Shown: positions 37,035 to 46,161 of the stretch, in pieces
Layout: every line of letters begins with the position of its first letter
How positions within the stretch are numbered: the stretch's first letter is position 1
NCBI RefSeq assembly: GCF_029625905.1
Contig: NZ_JARTLM010000005.1
Coordinates: 62,001-126,000, forward strand
Length of the DNA stretch: 64,000 nucleotides
Origin: Hydrogenovibrio sp. 3SP14C1
GTDB lineage: Bacteria > Pseudomonadota > Gammaproteobacteria > Thiomicrospirales > Thiomicrospiraceae
Direction: 5' to 3'
Translations under genes and position numbers: made by a program
Notes under the pieces: model-generated
What the model saw: only the letters and a program-made list of their open reading frames with translations
Told to the model about the DNA's origin: nothing
The model's database searches: none

Positions 37035-39695
37035 ATGAACGATAAGTTCGTTGATCAGGATCCACAAGAAACACAAGAGTGGATTGACGCATTAGAAGCT
37101 GTTGTCTCCTTTGAAGGATCTGACAAGGCTCAACATATCATTGGCACATTAATCGAAAAAGCACGTGTCCATGGTATCGACATTCCTTATTCGGCAAACA
37201 CGCCTTATATCAATACCATTGCCCCAGAAGAACAAGAAAACTATCCGGGTGACGTAGGCATTGAACGCAAAATGCGTGCATTGTTACGTTGGAACGCAAT
37301 GGCAATGGTTTCAAGAGCGAACAAATACACCAGTGTTGGTGGGCATATCGCATCTTATGCTTCCAGTTGTACGCTATATGAAGTTGGGATGAACCATTTC
37401 TTCAAAGGGCCAAAGCATGAACAAGGCGCTGACATGGTTTTCTTCCAAGGACATACCGCGCCTGGAATGTATGCGCGCTCTTATATGGAAGGTCGTTTAG
37501 AAGCGGATCAACTGAGAAACTATCGTCAAGAAGTGGATGGCAACGGTCTATCGTCTTATCCTCACCCTTGGTTGATGTCAGATTACTGGCAGTTCCCGAC
37601 TGTTTCAATGGGCTTAGGGCCACTAATGGCTATCTACCAAGCCCGTTTCATGAAATACATGCAAGCACGTGGTTTAGCAGAAACTCAAGGGCGTAAAGTT
37701 TGGGCCTTCTTGGGTGACGGTGAAATGGATGAACCAGAATCACGTGGTGCTTTACAGCTTGCCAAGCGTGAAAACCTAGACAACCTAATTTTCGTAATCA
37801 ACTGTAACCTACAACGTCTGGATGGCCCGGTTCGAGGGAATGACAAAATCATTCAAGAACTGGAAGGGGTTTTCCGTGGTGCCGGTTGGAATGTAACCAA
37901 AGTCATTTGGGGCTCAGGCTGGGATCGTCTGCTATCAAAAGATGTCACCGGTAAGCTGATCGAGCGTATGGGTGAAGTCGTTGATGGTGAATACCAGGCT
38001 TATAAAGCAAAAGACGGTGCCTTCGTTCGTGAACACTTCTTTGGTAAATACCCAGAAACCGCTGAGTTGGTAAAAGACATGACGGATGATGAAATCTTCC
38101 GTCTAACACGTGGTGGTCACTCACCTCGTAAGATTTATAACGCTTATAAGCGTGCGACCGAAGCAAAAGGTAAACCGACTGTTATCCTAGCCAAAACCGT
38201 TAAAGGGTATGGTATGGGACAGTATGGTGAAGCGGCAAACACGGCGCACCAACAGAAGAAACTAGATTTGGAAGGGATGAAATACTTTCGTGATCGTTTC
38301 TCAGTACCGATTTCAAATGAAGAGTTGGAAAAAGACATTCCTTTCCACCGTCCAGACGAAGATTCCGATGTTCTGAAATACATGAAAGAACACCGTGAAG
38401 CGTTGGGTGGAGATCTTCCAAGTCGTCAAGATAACGCAGAGCCATTACCGGTTCCAGACCTATCTGTTTTCAAAATGTTAACAGACGGCACGGCAGATCG
38501 TGAAATGTCTACCACAATGGCGTTTGTTCGTATCATTTCCATCTTGTTAAGAGACAAGAAAATTGGGCCACGTTGTGTTCCGATTATTCCAGATGAAGCA
38601 CGTACTTTCGGTATGGAAGGCTTGTTCCGTCAAGTTGGTATCTACGATCCAGCGGGTCAGCTATATGAGCCAATGGATTCAGACCAACTGATGTGGTACA
38701 AAGAATCAGCCAACGGTCAAGTTTTCCAAGAAGGAATCAACGAAGCCGGCGCCATGTCTAACTGGATCGCAGCGGCGACCGCTTATGCAAATTATGGCGT
38801 GAGCATGGTACCTTTCTATATCTACTACTCAATGTTCGGTTATCAGCGTATTGGTGACTTGGCTTGGGCAGCAGGGGATTCTCGTGCACGTGGTTTCCTA
38901 ATGGGGGGGACGGCAGGTCGTACCACGCTAGAAGGGGAAGGGCTACAGCATCAGGATGGTCACAACTTGATTCAATTCGATCATGTACCAAACTGTTTGT
39001 CTTATGATCCAACCTTTGCTTATGAAATGGCCGTCATCATTCGTGATGGGATTAAACGTATGTTCAATGAAAAAGAAGACGTTTACTACTACATCACATG
39101 TATGAATGAAAACTACTCGCACCCTGCGATGCCAGAAGGGTCTGAAGAAGGCATTCTAAAAGGTCTTTATTCTTTCAAGAAGTCTAAAGCGAAACATAAA
39201 AACAAAGTTCAGTTGATGGGGTCGGGTACGATTTTCCGTGAAGTGATTGCAGCCGCTGAAATGTTGGAAAGCGAGTGGGATGTTGCCGCGGATATCTGGG
39301 CAGCACCAAGTTTCAACTTATTACGTCGTGATGGAATTGAAACTACACGCTGGAATACCATGCACCCAACTGAAAAGCCAAAAGTTTCTTATTGTGAAGC
39401 CACATTAAAGGGAGCGAAAGGTCCCTTTATTGCGGCAACGGATTATATCCGCGATTACCCAAACCGTATTCGTGAATATGTTCCGGGTGAGTTCTATGTG
39501 TTAGGAACGGACGGTTTCGGGCGTTCTGATACGCGTGAACAACTTCGTAAGTTCTTTGAAGTGAACCGCTACTACGTTGTAGTGGAATCTTTGAAAGCCT
39601 TGGCCGATGCCGGTAGCATCAAGCCAGAAGTGGTTCAGAAAGCAATTGAAAAATACGGGATTGATAGCGAAAAAGCTTATCCCGTACATGCTTAA
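37035..39695 (+). CDS. aceE: Pyruvate dehydrogenase E1 component AceE
   Basis: The 886-residue homodimeric E1 is the length of its Escherichia coli counterpart. It has the thiamine diphosphate motif GDGEMDEPESRGALQLA followed by NLDNLIFVINCNLQ, the early YPGDVGIERKMRALLRWNAMA and the C-terminal GTDGFGRSDTREQLRKFFE. It decarboxylates pyruvate and acetylates E2 lipoyl groups. ATG 37035 follows AGAGG by nine bases; a TTG at 37008 is in frame but less likely. Confidence 0.97.
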   Translation: MNDKFVDQDPQETQEWIDALEAVVSFEGSDKAQHIIGTLIEKARVHGIDIPYSANTPYINTIAPEEQENYPGDVGIERKMRALLRWNAMAMVSRANKYTSVGGHIASYASSCTLYEVGMNHFFKGPKHEQGADMVFFQGHTAPGMYARSYMEGRLEADQLRNYRQEVDGNGLSSYPHPWLMSDYWQFPTVSMGLGPLMAIYQARFMKYMQARGLAETQGRKVWAFLGDGEMDEPESRGALQLAKRENLDNLIFVINCNLQRLDGPVRGNDKIIQELEGVFRGAGWNVTKVIWGSGWDRLLSKDVTGKLIERMGEVVDGEYQAYKAKDGAFVREHFFGKYPETAELVKDMTDDEIFRLTRGGHSPRKIYNAYKRATEAKGKPTVILAKTVKGYGMGQYGEAANTAHQQKKLDLEGMKYFRDRFSVPISNEELEKDIPFHRPDEDSDVLKYMKEHREALGGDLPSRQDNAEPLPVPDLSVFKMLTDGTADREMSTTMAFVRIISILLRDKKIGPRCVPIIPDEARTFGMEGLFRQVGIYDPAGQLYEPMDSDQLMWYKESANGQVFQEGINEAGAMSNWIAAATAYANYGVSMVPFYIYYSMFGYQRIGDLAWAAGDSRARGFLMGGTAGRTTLEGEGLQHQDGHNLIQFDHVPNCLSYDPTFAYEMAVIIRDGIKRMFNEKEDVYYYITCMNENYSHPAMPEGSEEGILKGLYSFKKSKAKHKNKVQLMGSGTIFREVIAAAEMLESEWDVAADIWAAPSFNLLRRDGIETTRWNTMHPTEKPKVSYCEATLKGAKGPFIAATDYIRDYPNRIREYVPGEFYVLGTDGFGRSDTREQLRKFFEVNRYYVVVESLKALADAGSIKPEVVQKAIEKYGIDSEKAYPVHA

Positions 39696-39715
39696 TAGAA
39701 ACGTCTAACCAGATA

Positions 39716-39740
39716 TCGCTGTTATCAGGCATAGCAGCGA
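39716..39740 (+). other. Intercistronic hairpin between aceE and aceF
   Basis: A ten-pair stem (TCGCTGTTAT with ATAGCAGCGA, one G-U pair, five-base loop CAGGC) lies 20 bases after the aceE stop without a T-tract. It may stabilise the aceE mRNA end or tune E1:E2 expression rather than terminate. Confidence 0.5.
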
Positions 39741-39812
39741 AAGAATTCACATTTAGCTTGATTGATCTGTTCAAACCCAATCAAGTTAAATACTAAGAAG
39801 GAATTAAATGAA

Positions 39813-41144
39813 ATGGCTACACAGCAAATTAATATCCCGGATATCGGCGATTTTGATTCAGTAGAAGTTATTGAAGTTTTAGTCGCCGAAGGAGATGAGG
39901 TCGCTGTTGACGATTCTTTATTAACATTAGAATCAGATAAAGCAACGATGGAAATCCCAGCGCCTTTCGCCGGAAAAATTACCAAAGTCACTGTTTCAGT
40001 GGGCGATAGCGTTGCTGAAGGCGACTCGGTTTTTGAAATCGAAGTGTCTGAAGCAGCCGCTGCACCTGAAAAGGCTGAGCAAAAAGCCGAAGAGAAACCT
40101 GCTGAAAAACCAGCGCCTCAAAAAGCAGCTGAATCCCCTAAGAGTGCACCGGCAGCAGAATCAGCTCCGGCTCCAGCCACACCATCTCCAACAGCACAAG
40201 CATTAACCAAGCCTGTCAATGCACAATCTATGGGCGCCGCATCGCATGCGTCTCCCTCTGCCAGAGCGTTTGCACGTAAATTAGGTGTCGACATCAGTAC
40301 TGTGTCTGGAACAGGCCCTAAAGGTCGTATCCAACAAACCGATATCGAAGCGCTTATTAAGTCTGTTATGCAAGGCGGTGCGGGCGCAGGTCAAGCACAA
40401 GGCGGCATGGGCATTCCATCCGTACCTGAAATTGACTTCAGCCAGTTCGGTGAAACCGAAACGGTTGAACTAGGTCGTATCAAGAAAATCTCTGGTAAGT
40501 TCCTACAAACAAGTTGGTTGAATGTGCCGCATGTCACCCAGTTTGACGAATGCGACATTACCGAAATGGATGCCTTCCGTAAGAGCATGAAAGCGAAAGC
40601 CGAAAAAGAAGGCGTGAAATTAACGCCGTTGGTCTTCGTGATGAAAGCGGTTGTCAAAGCATTGCAAGATTTCCCAGGTTTCAACAGCTCTTTATCGCCA
40701 GACGGTCAGTCTCTGATTAAGAAGCATTACTATAACATCGGTGTTGCGGTCGATACGCCAAATGGTTTGGTGGTACCGGTTCTGCGCGATGTCGACAAAA
40801 AAGGCATTTATGAATTGTCTCGTGAATTGATGGAAATTTCAGGCAAAGCACGCGACGGTAAGTTATCGCCAAAAGATATGTCCGGCGGCACCTTCACCAT
40901 TTCCAGCCTCGGCGGTATTGGTGGTACTCAGTTCACTCCAATCGTTAACGCACCAGAAGTTGCCATTATGGGGCTTTCCAAAGCCAAAATGCAACCGGTC
41001 TGGAACGGGTCTGAATTCGAACCACGTTTGGTGATGCCGTTCAGTGTGTCTTACGATCACCGTGTGGTCGATGGCGCGGAAGGCGTTCGCTTTACCACCA
41101 CAGTCGGTCAGTATTTAACTGATCTACGCCAATTGATTCTGTAA
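39813..41144 (+). CDS. aceF: Pyruvate dehydrogenase E2, dihydrolipoamide acetyltransferase
   Basis: The 443-residue protein has one N-terminal lipoyl domain (lysine in ESDKATMEIPAP), an Ala/Pro/Lys-rich linker (about 85-145), a peripheral subunit-binding domain (SPSARAFARKLGVDISTVSGTGPKGRI) and the catalytic acyltransferase domain with the active-site motif VSYDHRVVDGAEG. Start ATG 39813 gives MATQQINIPDIG; an ATG five bases earlier with a better-spaced ribosome site is out of frame. It transfers acetyl to CoA. Confidence 0.96.
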   Translation: MATQQINIPDIGDFDSVEVIEVLVAEGDEVAVDDSLLTLESDKATMEIPAPFAGKITKVTVSVGDSVAEGDSVFEIEVSEAAAAPEKAEQKAEEKPAEKPAPQKAAESPKSAPAAESAPAPATPSPTAQALTKPVNAQSMGAASHASPSARAFARKLGVDISTVSGTGPKGRIQQTDIEALIKSVMQGGAGAGQAQGGMGIPSVPEIDFSQFGETETVELGRIKKISGKFLQTSWLNVPHVTQFDECDITEMDAFRKSMKAKAEKEGVKLTPLVFVMKAVVKALQDFPGFNSSLSPDGQSLIKKHYYNIGVAVDTPNGLVVPVLRDVDKKGIYELSRELMEISGKARDGKLSPKDMSGGTFTISSLGGIGGTQFTPIVNAPEVAIMGLSKAKMQPVWNGSEFEPRLVMPFSVSYDHRVVDGAEGVRFTTTVGQYLTDLRQLIL

Positions 41145-41156
41145 TCGGAGAAGTGT

Positions 41157-42947
41157 ATGAGTAAGATTGTTGACATCCTGATTCCAGATATCGGTGACTT
41201 CGCAGAAGTCGATGTCATTGAAGTATTAGTGTCTGCTGGCGAAGAAGTCATTCAAGACGACTCTTTGTTAACCCTAGAGTCAGATAAAGCCACCATGGAA
41301 ATTCCTGCGCCTTACGCAGGTCGCGTGGTGGAAATGAACATTGATGTGGGCGACAAAGTTAAAGAAGGCTCGGTTGTCGGTAAAATCGAAATTGCCGATG
41401 TTGAAACGGTTTCTTCCAACGTTGAAGAAAGCGTTGCATCAGAACCCGCTTCTGAAAAAACTGATAAAAAAACAGATGAAAAACCAGCACCACAAGCCGT
41501 TTCTGCGGCAGACTTGCCCGATGCCGATATGCAATGCGATGTGTTGGTATTAGGCTCTGGCCCGGGTGGCTACACCGCCGCATTCCGCGCCGCCGATCTA
41601 GGCAAAAAAGTGGTGATGATCGAACGTTACGAGTCTATCGGTGGGGTGTGCTTGAACGTGGGTTGTATTCCGTCTAAAGCCTTATTACACATGTCGGTGG
41701 TTTTAAACGAAACCCGTGAAATGGGCGCACATGGTATTGAATTCGCCGAGCCAAAAATCGACACCAACAAAATGCGTGCATTCAAAGATTCCGTCATCGG
41801 TAAACTGACCGGCGGTTTATCTGGCCTTGCCAAAGCACGTAATGTGGAAGTGGTTCAAGGGTACGGAAAATTCAGCTCAGCCAATACAGTTACGGTTGAT
41901 TTGGCAGACGGTGGCACCAAAACCATCGCGTTTGAAAACGCCATCATTGCCGCTGGGTCTCGTGTGGTGAAGTTGCCATTCATTCCACATGACGATCCAC
42001 GTGTAATGGATTCTACCGATGCATTGGAACTAGAAGAAGTACCAAAACGCATGTTGGTGATCGGTGGCGGTATCATCGGTCTGGAAATGGCGCAAGTGTA
42101 TGATTCATTAGGATCAAACATCACCGTGGTGGAACTGGGTGACACCATCATTCCAGGTGCGGATAAAGATATTTCTAAGCCATTGCTGAGAAGAATCAAA
42201 AAGAAATACGAAAACATCTACCTGAAATCAAAAGTTACTAATGTCGAAGCCAAAGAAGAAGGCTTGGTGGTAACGTTTGAAGGTAAAGACTGCCCGGAAA
42301 CCGATACGTTCGATCGAATCTTGGTCGCGGTCGGTCGTGTGCCAAATGGTCAGTTGATTGATGCGGATAAAGCCGGTGTTGAAGTGAATGACTGGGGCTT
42401 CATCGAAGTGGATGAACGTCAAAAAACCAATGTCGATCACATTTATGCGATTGGTGACATTGTCGGTCAACCGATGCTGGCACACAAAGCCGTGCATGAA
42501 GGCAAAGTGGCCGCTGAAGTCATTAACGGCATGCCAAGCGCCTTTACACCAATGGGCATTCCATCCGTGGCGTATACCGACCCAGAAGTTGCTTGGGCCG
42601 GTAAAACCGAAGACGAGCTTAAAGCCGAAGGCATTGAATACGAAAAAGGCGCCTTCCCATGGGCCGCCTCGGGTCGTAGCTTAAGCTTAGGGCGAGATGA
42701 AGGGCTTACCAAAGCCTTGTTCTGTGCAGAAACGCATCGTTTACTCGGTTGTGGTATTGTCGGGCCTAACGCCGGTGAGCTGGTGGCAGAAGCCATGCTT
42801 GCCATCGAGATGGGTGCCGACATGCAAGATATTGGTCTCACCATCCATCCGCATCCAACGCTGTCAGAAACGCTTTGTTTCGCAGCCGAGATGGCGGAAG
42901 GCACAATCACTGACTTGATGCCACCGAAAAAGAAAAAATCTCACTGA
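41157..42947 (+). CDS. lpdA: Dihydrolipoamide dehydrogenase (E3) with N-terminal lipoyl domain
   Basis: This 596-residue protein is about 120 residues longer than ordinary E3. Residues 1-78 form a lipoyl domain (ESDKATMEIPAP) almost identical in its core to the E2 domain, joined by a charged/Ala-Pro linker (about 80-118). The E3 part has the FAD motif VLGSGPGGYTAA, the redox disulfide GGVCLNVGCIPSK, the NAD motif VIGGGIIGLEMA and the catalytic HPHPTLSE. It reoxidises E2 dihydrolipoyl groups. The layout is known from Neisseria and other proteobacteria. Confidence 0.96.
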   Translation: MSKIVDILIPDIGDFAEVDVIEVLVSAGEEVIQDDSLLTLESDKATMEIPAPYAGRVVEMNIDVGDKVKEGSVVGKIEIADVETVSSNVEESVASEPASEKTDKKTDEKPAPQAVSAADLPDADMQCDVLVLGSGPGGYTAAFRAADLGKKVVMIERYESIGGVCLNVGCIPSKALLHMSVVLNETREMGAHGIEFAEPKIDTNKMRAFKDSVIGKLTGGLSGLAKARNVEVVQGYGKFSSANTVTVDLADGGTKTIAFENAIIAAGSRVVKLPFIPHDDPRVMDSTDALELEEVPKRMLVIGGGIIGLEMAQVYDSLGSNITVVELGDTIIPGADKDISKPLLRRIKKKYENIYLKSKVTNVEAKEEGLVVTFEGKDCPETDTFDRILVAVGRVPNGQLIDADKAGVEVNDWGFIEVDERQKTNVDHIYAIGDIVGQPMLAHKAVHEGKVAAEVINGMPSAFTPMGIPSVAYTDPEVAWAGKTEDELKAEGIEYEKGAFPWAASGRSLSLGRDEGLTKALFCAETHRLLGCGIVGPNAGELVAEAMLAIEMGADMQDIGLTIHPHPTLSETLCFAAEMAEGTITDLMPPKKKKSH

Positions 42948-42957
42948 GTACTAAATG

Positions 42958-42984
42958 AAACCCGCCTTTGTGCGGGTTTTTTTA
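42958..42984 (+). terminator. Terminator after lpdA
   Basis: AAACCCGC and GCGGGTTT arms with a six-base loop and a seven-T tract follow the lpdA stop, ending the aceEF-lpdA operon. Confidence 0.9.
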
Positions 42985-43050
42985 TACCATAGATTTTATG
43001 GTAATCATAATTTTTATATTTAATTTTTAGCAAAGTGGAGAGTTGTCCGT

Positions 43051-43569
43051 ATGTTCTTAAATTTTAGATCAGTGTTTTTGGTGTTTTTACTGTACTCGCT
43101 AGTAACTCTTTCAGGCTGTAGTAGTGATAAAGACACTAAAATCAGTCAGTTACAAGATCAAATTTCTGATCTCAAAGATAAAGTGTCTGATCAGGCTGAG
43201 ACAATAGCTGAGTTAAATAAACAAGTAGGTGAAGGGAAGCAACAGTATCTGGAAGAAGATGGTCAGAAAAGTACTCAAATCCTCTTAGCGTCAGGTGGAC
43301 TTTTAATAATTTCTTTACTTTTCGCTATTTGGAGAGAAAGAAAAGTTGACGCCAAATGGAAGGAAAAATTCGAACAAGGAACAAATGAATTAAAAGCAAA
43401 GAATGATGAGCAGTCTAAAGTTATTATGGAGCTAGAACATACTATAAAAAAATTAAAAGATTCGTTGGAGGAAGGCGAGCGTAATGAGGTTGCAACTTTG
43501 ATTAAAACCTTGAAATCTGAAAGGGATTTTAAGATGAAAAAGATTGGGGGGATAGATGCTGATGAATAA
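43051..43569 (+). CDS. Lipobox-containing coiled-coil membrane protein, function unknown
   Basis: The 172-residue protein begins with a hydrophobic segment ending LVTLSGC, a good lipobox (cleavage before Cys23). A coiled coil follows (about 27-65, KISQLQDQISDLKDKVSDQ), then a second hydrophobic helix (about 76-93, ILLASGGLLIISLLFAIW) and a long charged coiled coil to the end. If both hydrophobic parts act as read, the protein is lipid-anchored outside and also spans the membrane, an uncommon topology. It overlaps the next gene, so the two are coupled. I do not recognise a family. Confidence 0.7.
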   Translation: MFLNFRSVFLVFLLYSLVTLSGCSSDKDTKISQLQDQISDLKDKVSDQAETIAELNKQVGEGKQQYLEEDGQKSTQILLASGGLLIISLLFAIWRERKVDAKWKEKFEQGTNELKAKNDEQSKVIMELEHTIKKLKDSLEEGERNEVATLIKTLKSERDFKMKKIGGIDADE

Positions 43570-44341
43570 GCTTATCTCACAAGAGCAGAGTTCTGTTGAT
43601 ACTGAAGATTCAATTCAGGCTTATAAATCTCTTGCCAAGAGAGAACAAGAACATACAGCAGATGTTGTTAAGAGAGAAAGAGAGTATAGCAATGTTGTAG
43701 CAGCGGCAGCTGTGGCTGAATACAAAACCAAAGTAAAGTTGATTTCTACTTTTCAAAAGGGAACAGCTGATTATGCAACTATGGTGTTACAGCTCAAAAA
43801 TGAAATTTCCGATTTAGAAGGAAAAATACAAAATTTAAACAAATCACTAGCACCAAACGTTCTCACGATTAACGCATTAAAAGATGACATAGATAAGTTG
43901 CTTTTTCTTTACAAAGATAGAAATCATACTTTTGAAAAGCTGGTCGGAGAAATTGAAAATTTAATCTTCGAATATTCAAAAAAAATTGATAGTGAAGAAG
44001 TTGCCAAAATCGTTGACGATAAAAAAAGAGGATTACAAAACCTTTGTGATGATATTGAAAGGTTGGAAAGAGATGTATTGAAAAAAGAGCAAGAAAAACT
44101 TGCCAGAGAGCATGAAATACAAGCATCTTTAGATGAACTGAGTGCCCACGAGCTTGAGTTAGCATTTTTAAAAAATAAAAAAGATAAAAAAGAGATTGAG
44201 GGCTTGTTCTCCATGCTTCATCAGTCTTTTGATTCTGTTGGAGAAGTAGGCCAAAACGATGGTTATACTAATCAAGAAAAGGAACGAGAAATTACTGGTG
44301 AAGTTATTGATGTGCCTCTTGAAAAGATTGAGAATAAATGA
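43556..44341 (+). CDS. Soluble coiled-coil protein coupled to the lipobox gene
   Basis: The 261-residue protein lacks a signal peptide and membrane helices and is dominated by long heptad-like coiled coils (about 15-45, 60-105 and 130-215, e.g. LQNLCDDIERLERDVLKKEQ). Its ATG lies behind GGGGGGATAG within the last codons of the previous gene; a second ATG six bases later is possible. With the upstream membrane protein it forms a two-gene unit of low G+C between the PDH operon and a signalling gene. The pair could build a membrane-linked scaffold; that is inference. Confidence 0.7.
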   Translation: MLMNKLISQEQSSVDTEDSIQAYKSLAKREQEHTADVVKREREYSNVVAAAAVAEYKTKVKLISTFQKGTADYATMVLQLKNEISDLEGKIQNLNKSLAPNVLTINALKDDIDKLLFLYKDRNHTFEKLVGEIENLIFEYSKKIDSEEVAKIVDDKKRGLQNLCDDIERLERDVLKKEQEKLAREHEIQASLDELSAHELELAFLKNKKDKKEIEGLFSMLHQSFDSVGEVGQNDGYTNQEKEREITGEVIDVPLEKIENK

Positions 44342-44370
44342 CCGTTTTCTTTACAGATTTTAGAATTTAG

Positions 44371-44406
44371 AATCAATCAAAGGGTCAGACTCGATTGATT
44401 TTTTTA
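44371..44406 (+). terminator. Hairpin after the coiled-coil gene pair
   Basis: AATCAATC and GATTGATT arms enclose the phrase AAAGGGTCAGACTC and are followed by a T-tract. A closely related phrase (AAAGGGTCAGAG) recurs near 47304, after the second DUF3820 copy. Confidence 0.65.
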
Positions 44407-44410
44407 TGCT

Positions 44411-44568
44411 TTAACTTATGAATCTAGAGAACTTAAAGAAACTCGTTACGGTCACGATGCCTTATGGAAAATATAAGGGTCGAGTTATTGCTGATTTACC
44501 AGGGAATTACCTTAATTGGTTTGCACGAGAGGGCTTTTCATCGGGTAATTTAGGGCAGTTATTGGCTC
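44411..44568 (+). repeat. Direct repeat copy A (5' part of DUF3820 gene)
   Basis: This stretch, from TTAACTTATGAATC to GGGCAGTTATTGGCT, is repeated with scattered, mostly synonymous differences at 47063-47219 in the same orientation. The two copies flank the GGDEF-EAL gene. Confidence 0.85.
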
Positions 44569-44654
44569 TCATACTTAATTTAATCCAAAAAATAAAACAA
44601 CTCTATTTCACTCTTATTGCTGGGATTGCTCCTGCATTGTTTTTTAAAAGCTAG
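44418..44654 (+). pseudogene. Truncated DUF3820 gene copy
   Basis: The first 51 codons (MNLENLKKLVTVTMPYGKYK, then GRVIADLPGNYLNWFAREGF, then SSGNLGQLLAL) are nearly the same as the intact copy at 47070. After LLAL the sequence becomes an unrelated hydrophobic tail (ILNLIQKIKQLYFTLIAGIAPALFFKS). The intact copy instead continues MHELDHNGLKHLLDPL. Homology stops abruptly, so this looks like a duplication breakpoint rather than a working gene, although the frame itself is open for 78 codons. Confidence 0.7.
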
Positions 44655-44745
44655 ACTTGAATCAAATTAATTTTTTGATGTAAGGTATTAAACGGATAGC
44701 TTATTTTTAAATGTTTAGTGCGTTCTTTGGGGCATAATACAGCTT

Positions 44746-46161
44746 ATGAAAAAAATTTATCTCTCCCCAAGCTATCTTGCTCTTGTCTATTTTATATTCT
44801 CGGTATTGTGGATTTTGGGATCAGATTGGCTGGTTTCATTCCTGTTCTACCAATCTCCACATCTTTTGATTATGGCTCAACAATATAAGGGGCTGGTTTT
44901 TGTATTAGTGACGACTGTGTTGATTTATGTTTTGCTCCGATCTTGGAAAATGCAATTAAATGCTTACATCAATGCCAGCCCAGCCATACTGTATGTTTTA
45001 AAGAAAACTGATCAAGGTTTTATTCCCAAATATGTCAGCGGTAATGTCAAAAATTTGTTGGGATTTTCGGTTAATCAGTCTTTGCATAAAGATTGGTGGC
45101 AGAGTCAAATTCATCCGGAAGATCGATCAAAAGCGCTAAAAACCTTTGATGGCATTGAAGCACATTCGCATTTGACCCATGAATATCGAGTTTATGATGC
45201 TCAAGGTCATATCCGATATATTCGAGATGAAATGCAAGTAAGTTGTGATCATAAAGGAAGAGTGATCGAAGTAATCGGGACATGGAATGACATATCCACT
45301 GAAAAAGAACAAATTCAGGAGTTAAATCAGGCGAAAGTGGTTTTTGATGCAACCCAGGAAGGCATTATGATTATGGATAAGCAGTGTCAGATTTTGAACG
45401 TCAATAAAGCGTTTACTGACATCACTGGTTATCATTTATCTGAAGTGGAAGGCCGTGACCCAAACTTTCTCAAATACGATCAAGAGGGCAGTGAGTATTA
45501 CCATAATATATGGGATAGCATTCGCGCCAATGGCTACTGGCAAGGAGAAGTTTACAATCGACGTAAAAATGGTGAAATTTATCCTGAAATCTTAACCATT
45601 AATCGGGTGGTCGATTCTGAAAACAGCGTGTTAAATTATGTGGCGATATTCAGTGATCTCAGTCAAATGAAAGCGTCTCAGAAAAAACTCAATTTTTTAA
45701 CGGATTACGATGTGATAACCCGTTTACCAAATCGGTTTTCAATGGTAAGAAAGTTGCAGCAACAAATTCTGCTAAGCCAAAAAACGGGTGAATCTTTTGC
45801 ACTGTTTTTACTCGATTTAGATTATTTTAAAAATATTAATGATAGTTATGGACACTCGACTGGCGATGCGTTGTTAAAAAAGCTATCTCAAAAATTAAGC
45901 GAGTATCTAGACAAAAATGATTCACTTTCCCGCTTGGGAGGCGATGAGTTTGCTTTTTGGTTATCCCCTTTAGATAAAAAAATCGAGGCGGAGCAGCTAG
46001 CAATAGAGGTTTTAAATTTAATTAACCAAACGTGGATATTGGATGATACGCACTTGGAGTTATCAGCGAGTATTGGGGTTTGCGTTTTTCCTAAAGATGG
46101 CACAACTTCAGAAAGTTTATTACAAAATGCCGATGCTGCGCTTTATCATGCAAAATCGTAA
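44746..46161 (+). CDS. Membrane PAS-PAS-GGDEF diguanylate cyclase, 5' half of a GGDEF-EAL gene cut by an ochre codon
   Basis: The 471-residue product has two membrane helices (about 8-34 and 45-64), two PAS domains (about 80-185 and 195-310, the second with FDATQEGIMIMDKQ and YWQGEVYNRRKNGEIYPE) and a GGDEF domain (about 320-471) with an intact RLGGDEFAFW. The usual RxxD inhibitory site before GGDEF reads DKND, so product inhibition is probably lost. It should make c-di-GMP at the membrane. It stops with TAA at 46159, just where GGDEF-EAL proteins read AKSxGRNNFxFY; the frame continues directly into an EAL domain, so one substitution separates it from a 741-residue fusion. Confidence 0.8.
   Translation: MKKIYLSPSYLALVYFIFSVLWILGSDWLVSFLFYQSPHLLIMAQQYKGLVFVLVTTVLIYVLLRSWKMQLNAYINASPAILYVLKKTDQGFIPKYVSGNVKNLLGFSVNQSLHKDWWQSQIHPEDRSKALKTFDGIEAHSHLTHEYRVYDAQGHIRYIRDEMQVSCDHKGRVIEVIGTWNDISTEKEQIQELNQAKVVFDATQEGIMIMDKQCQILNVNKAFTDITGYHLSEVEGRDPNFLKYDQEGSEYYHNIWDSIRANGYWQGEVYNRRKNGEIYPEILTINRVVDSENSVLNYVAIFSDLSQMKASQKKLNFLTDYDVITRLPNRFSMVRKLQQQILLSQKTGESFALFLLDLDYFKNINDSYGHSTGDALLKKLSQKLSEYLDKNDSLSRLGGDEFAFWLSPLDKKIEAEQLAIEVLNLINQTWILDDTHLELSASIGVCVFPKDGTTSESLLQNADAALYHAKS

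Noticed and set aside
42467-42910. 147-codon minus-strand frame inside lpdA
   Set aside because: Antisense to the conserved E3 dimerisation domain; no ribosome site or family match.
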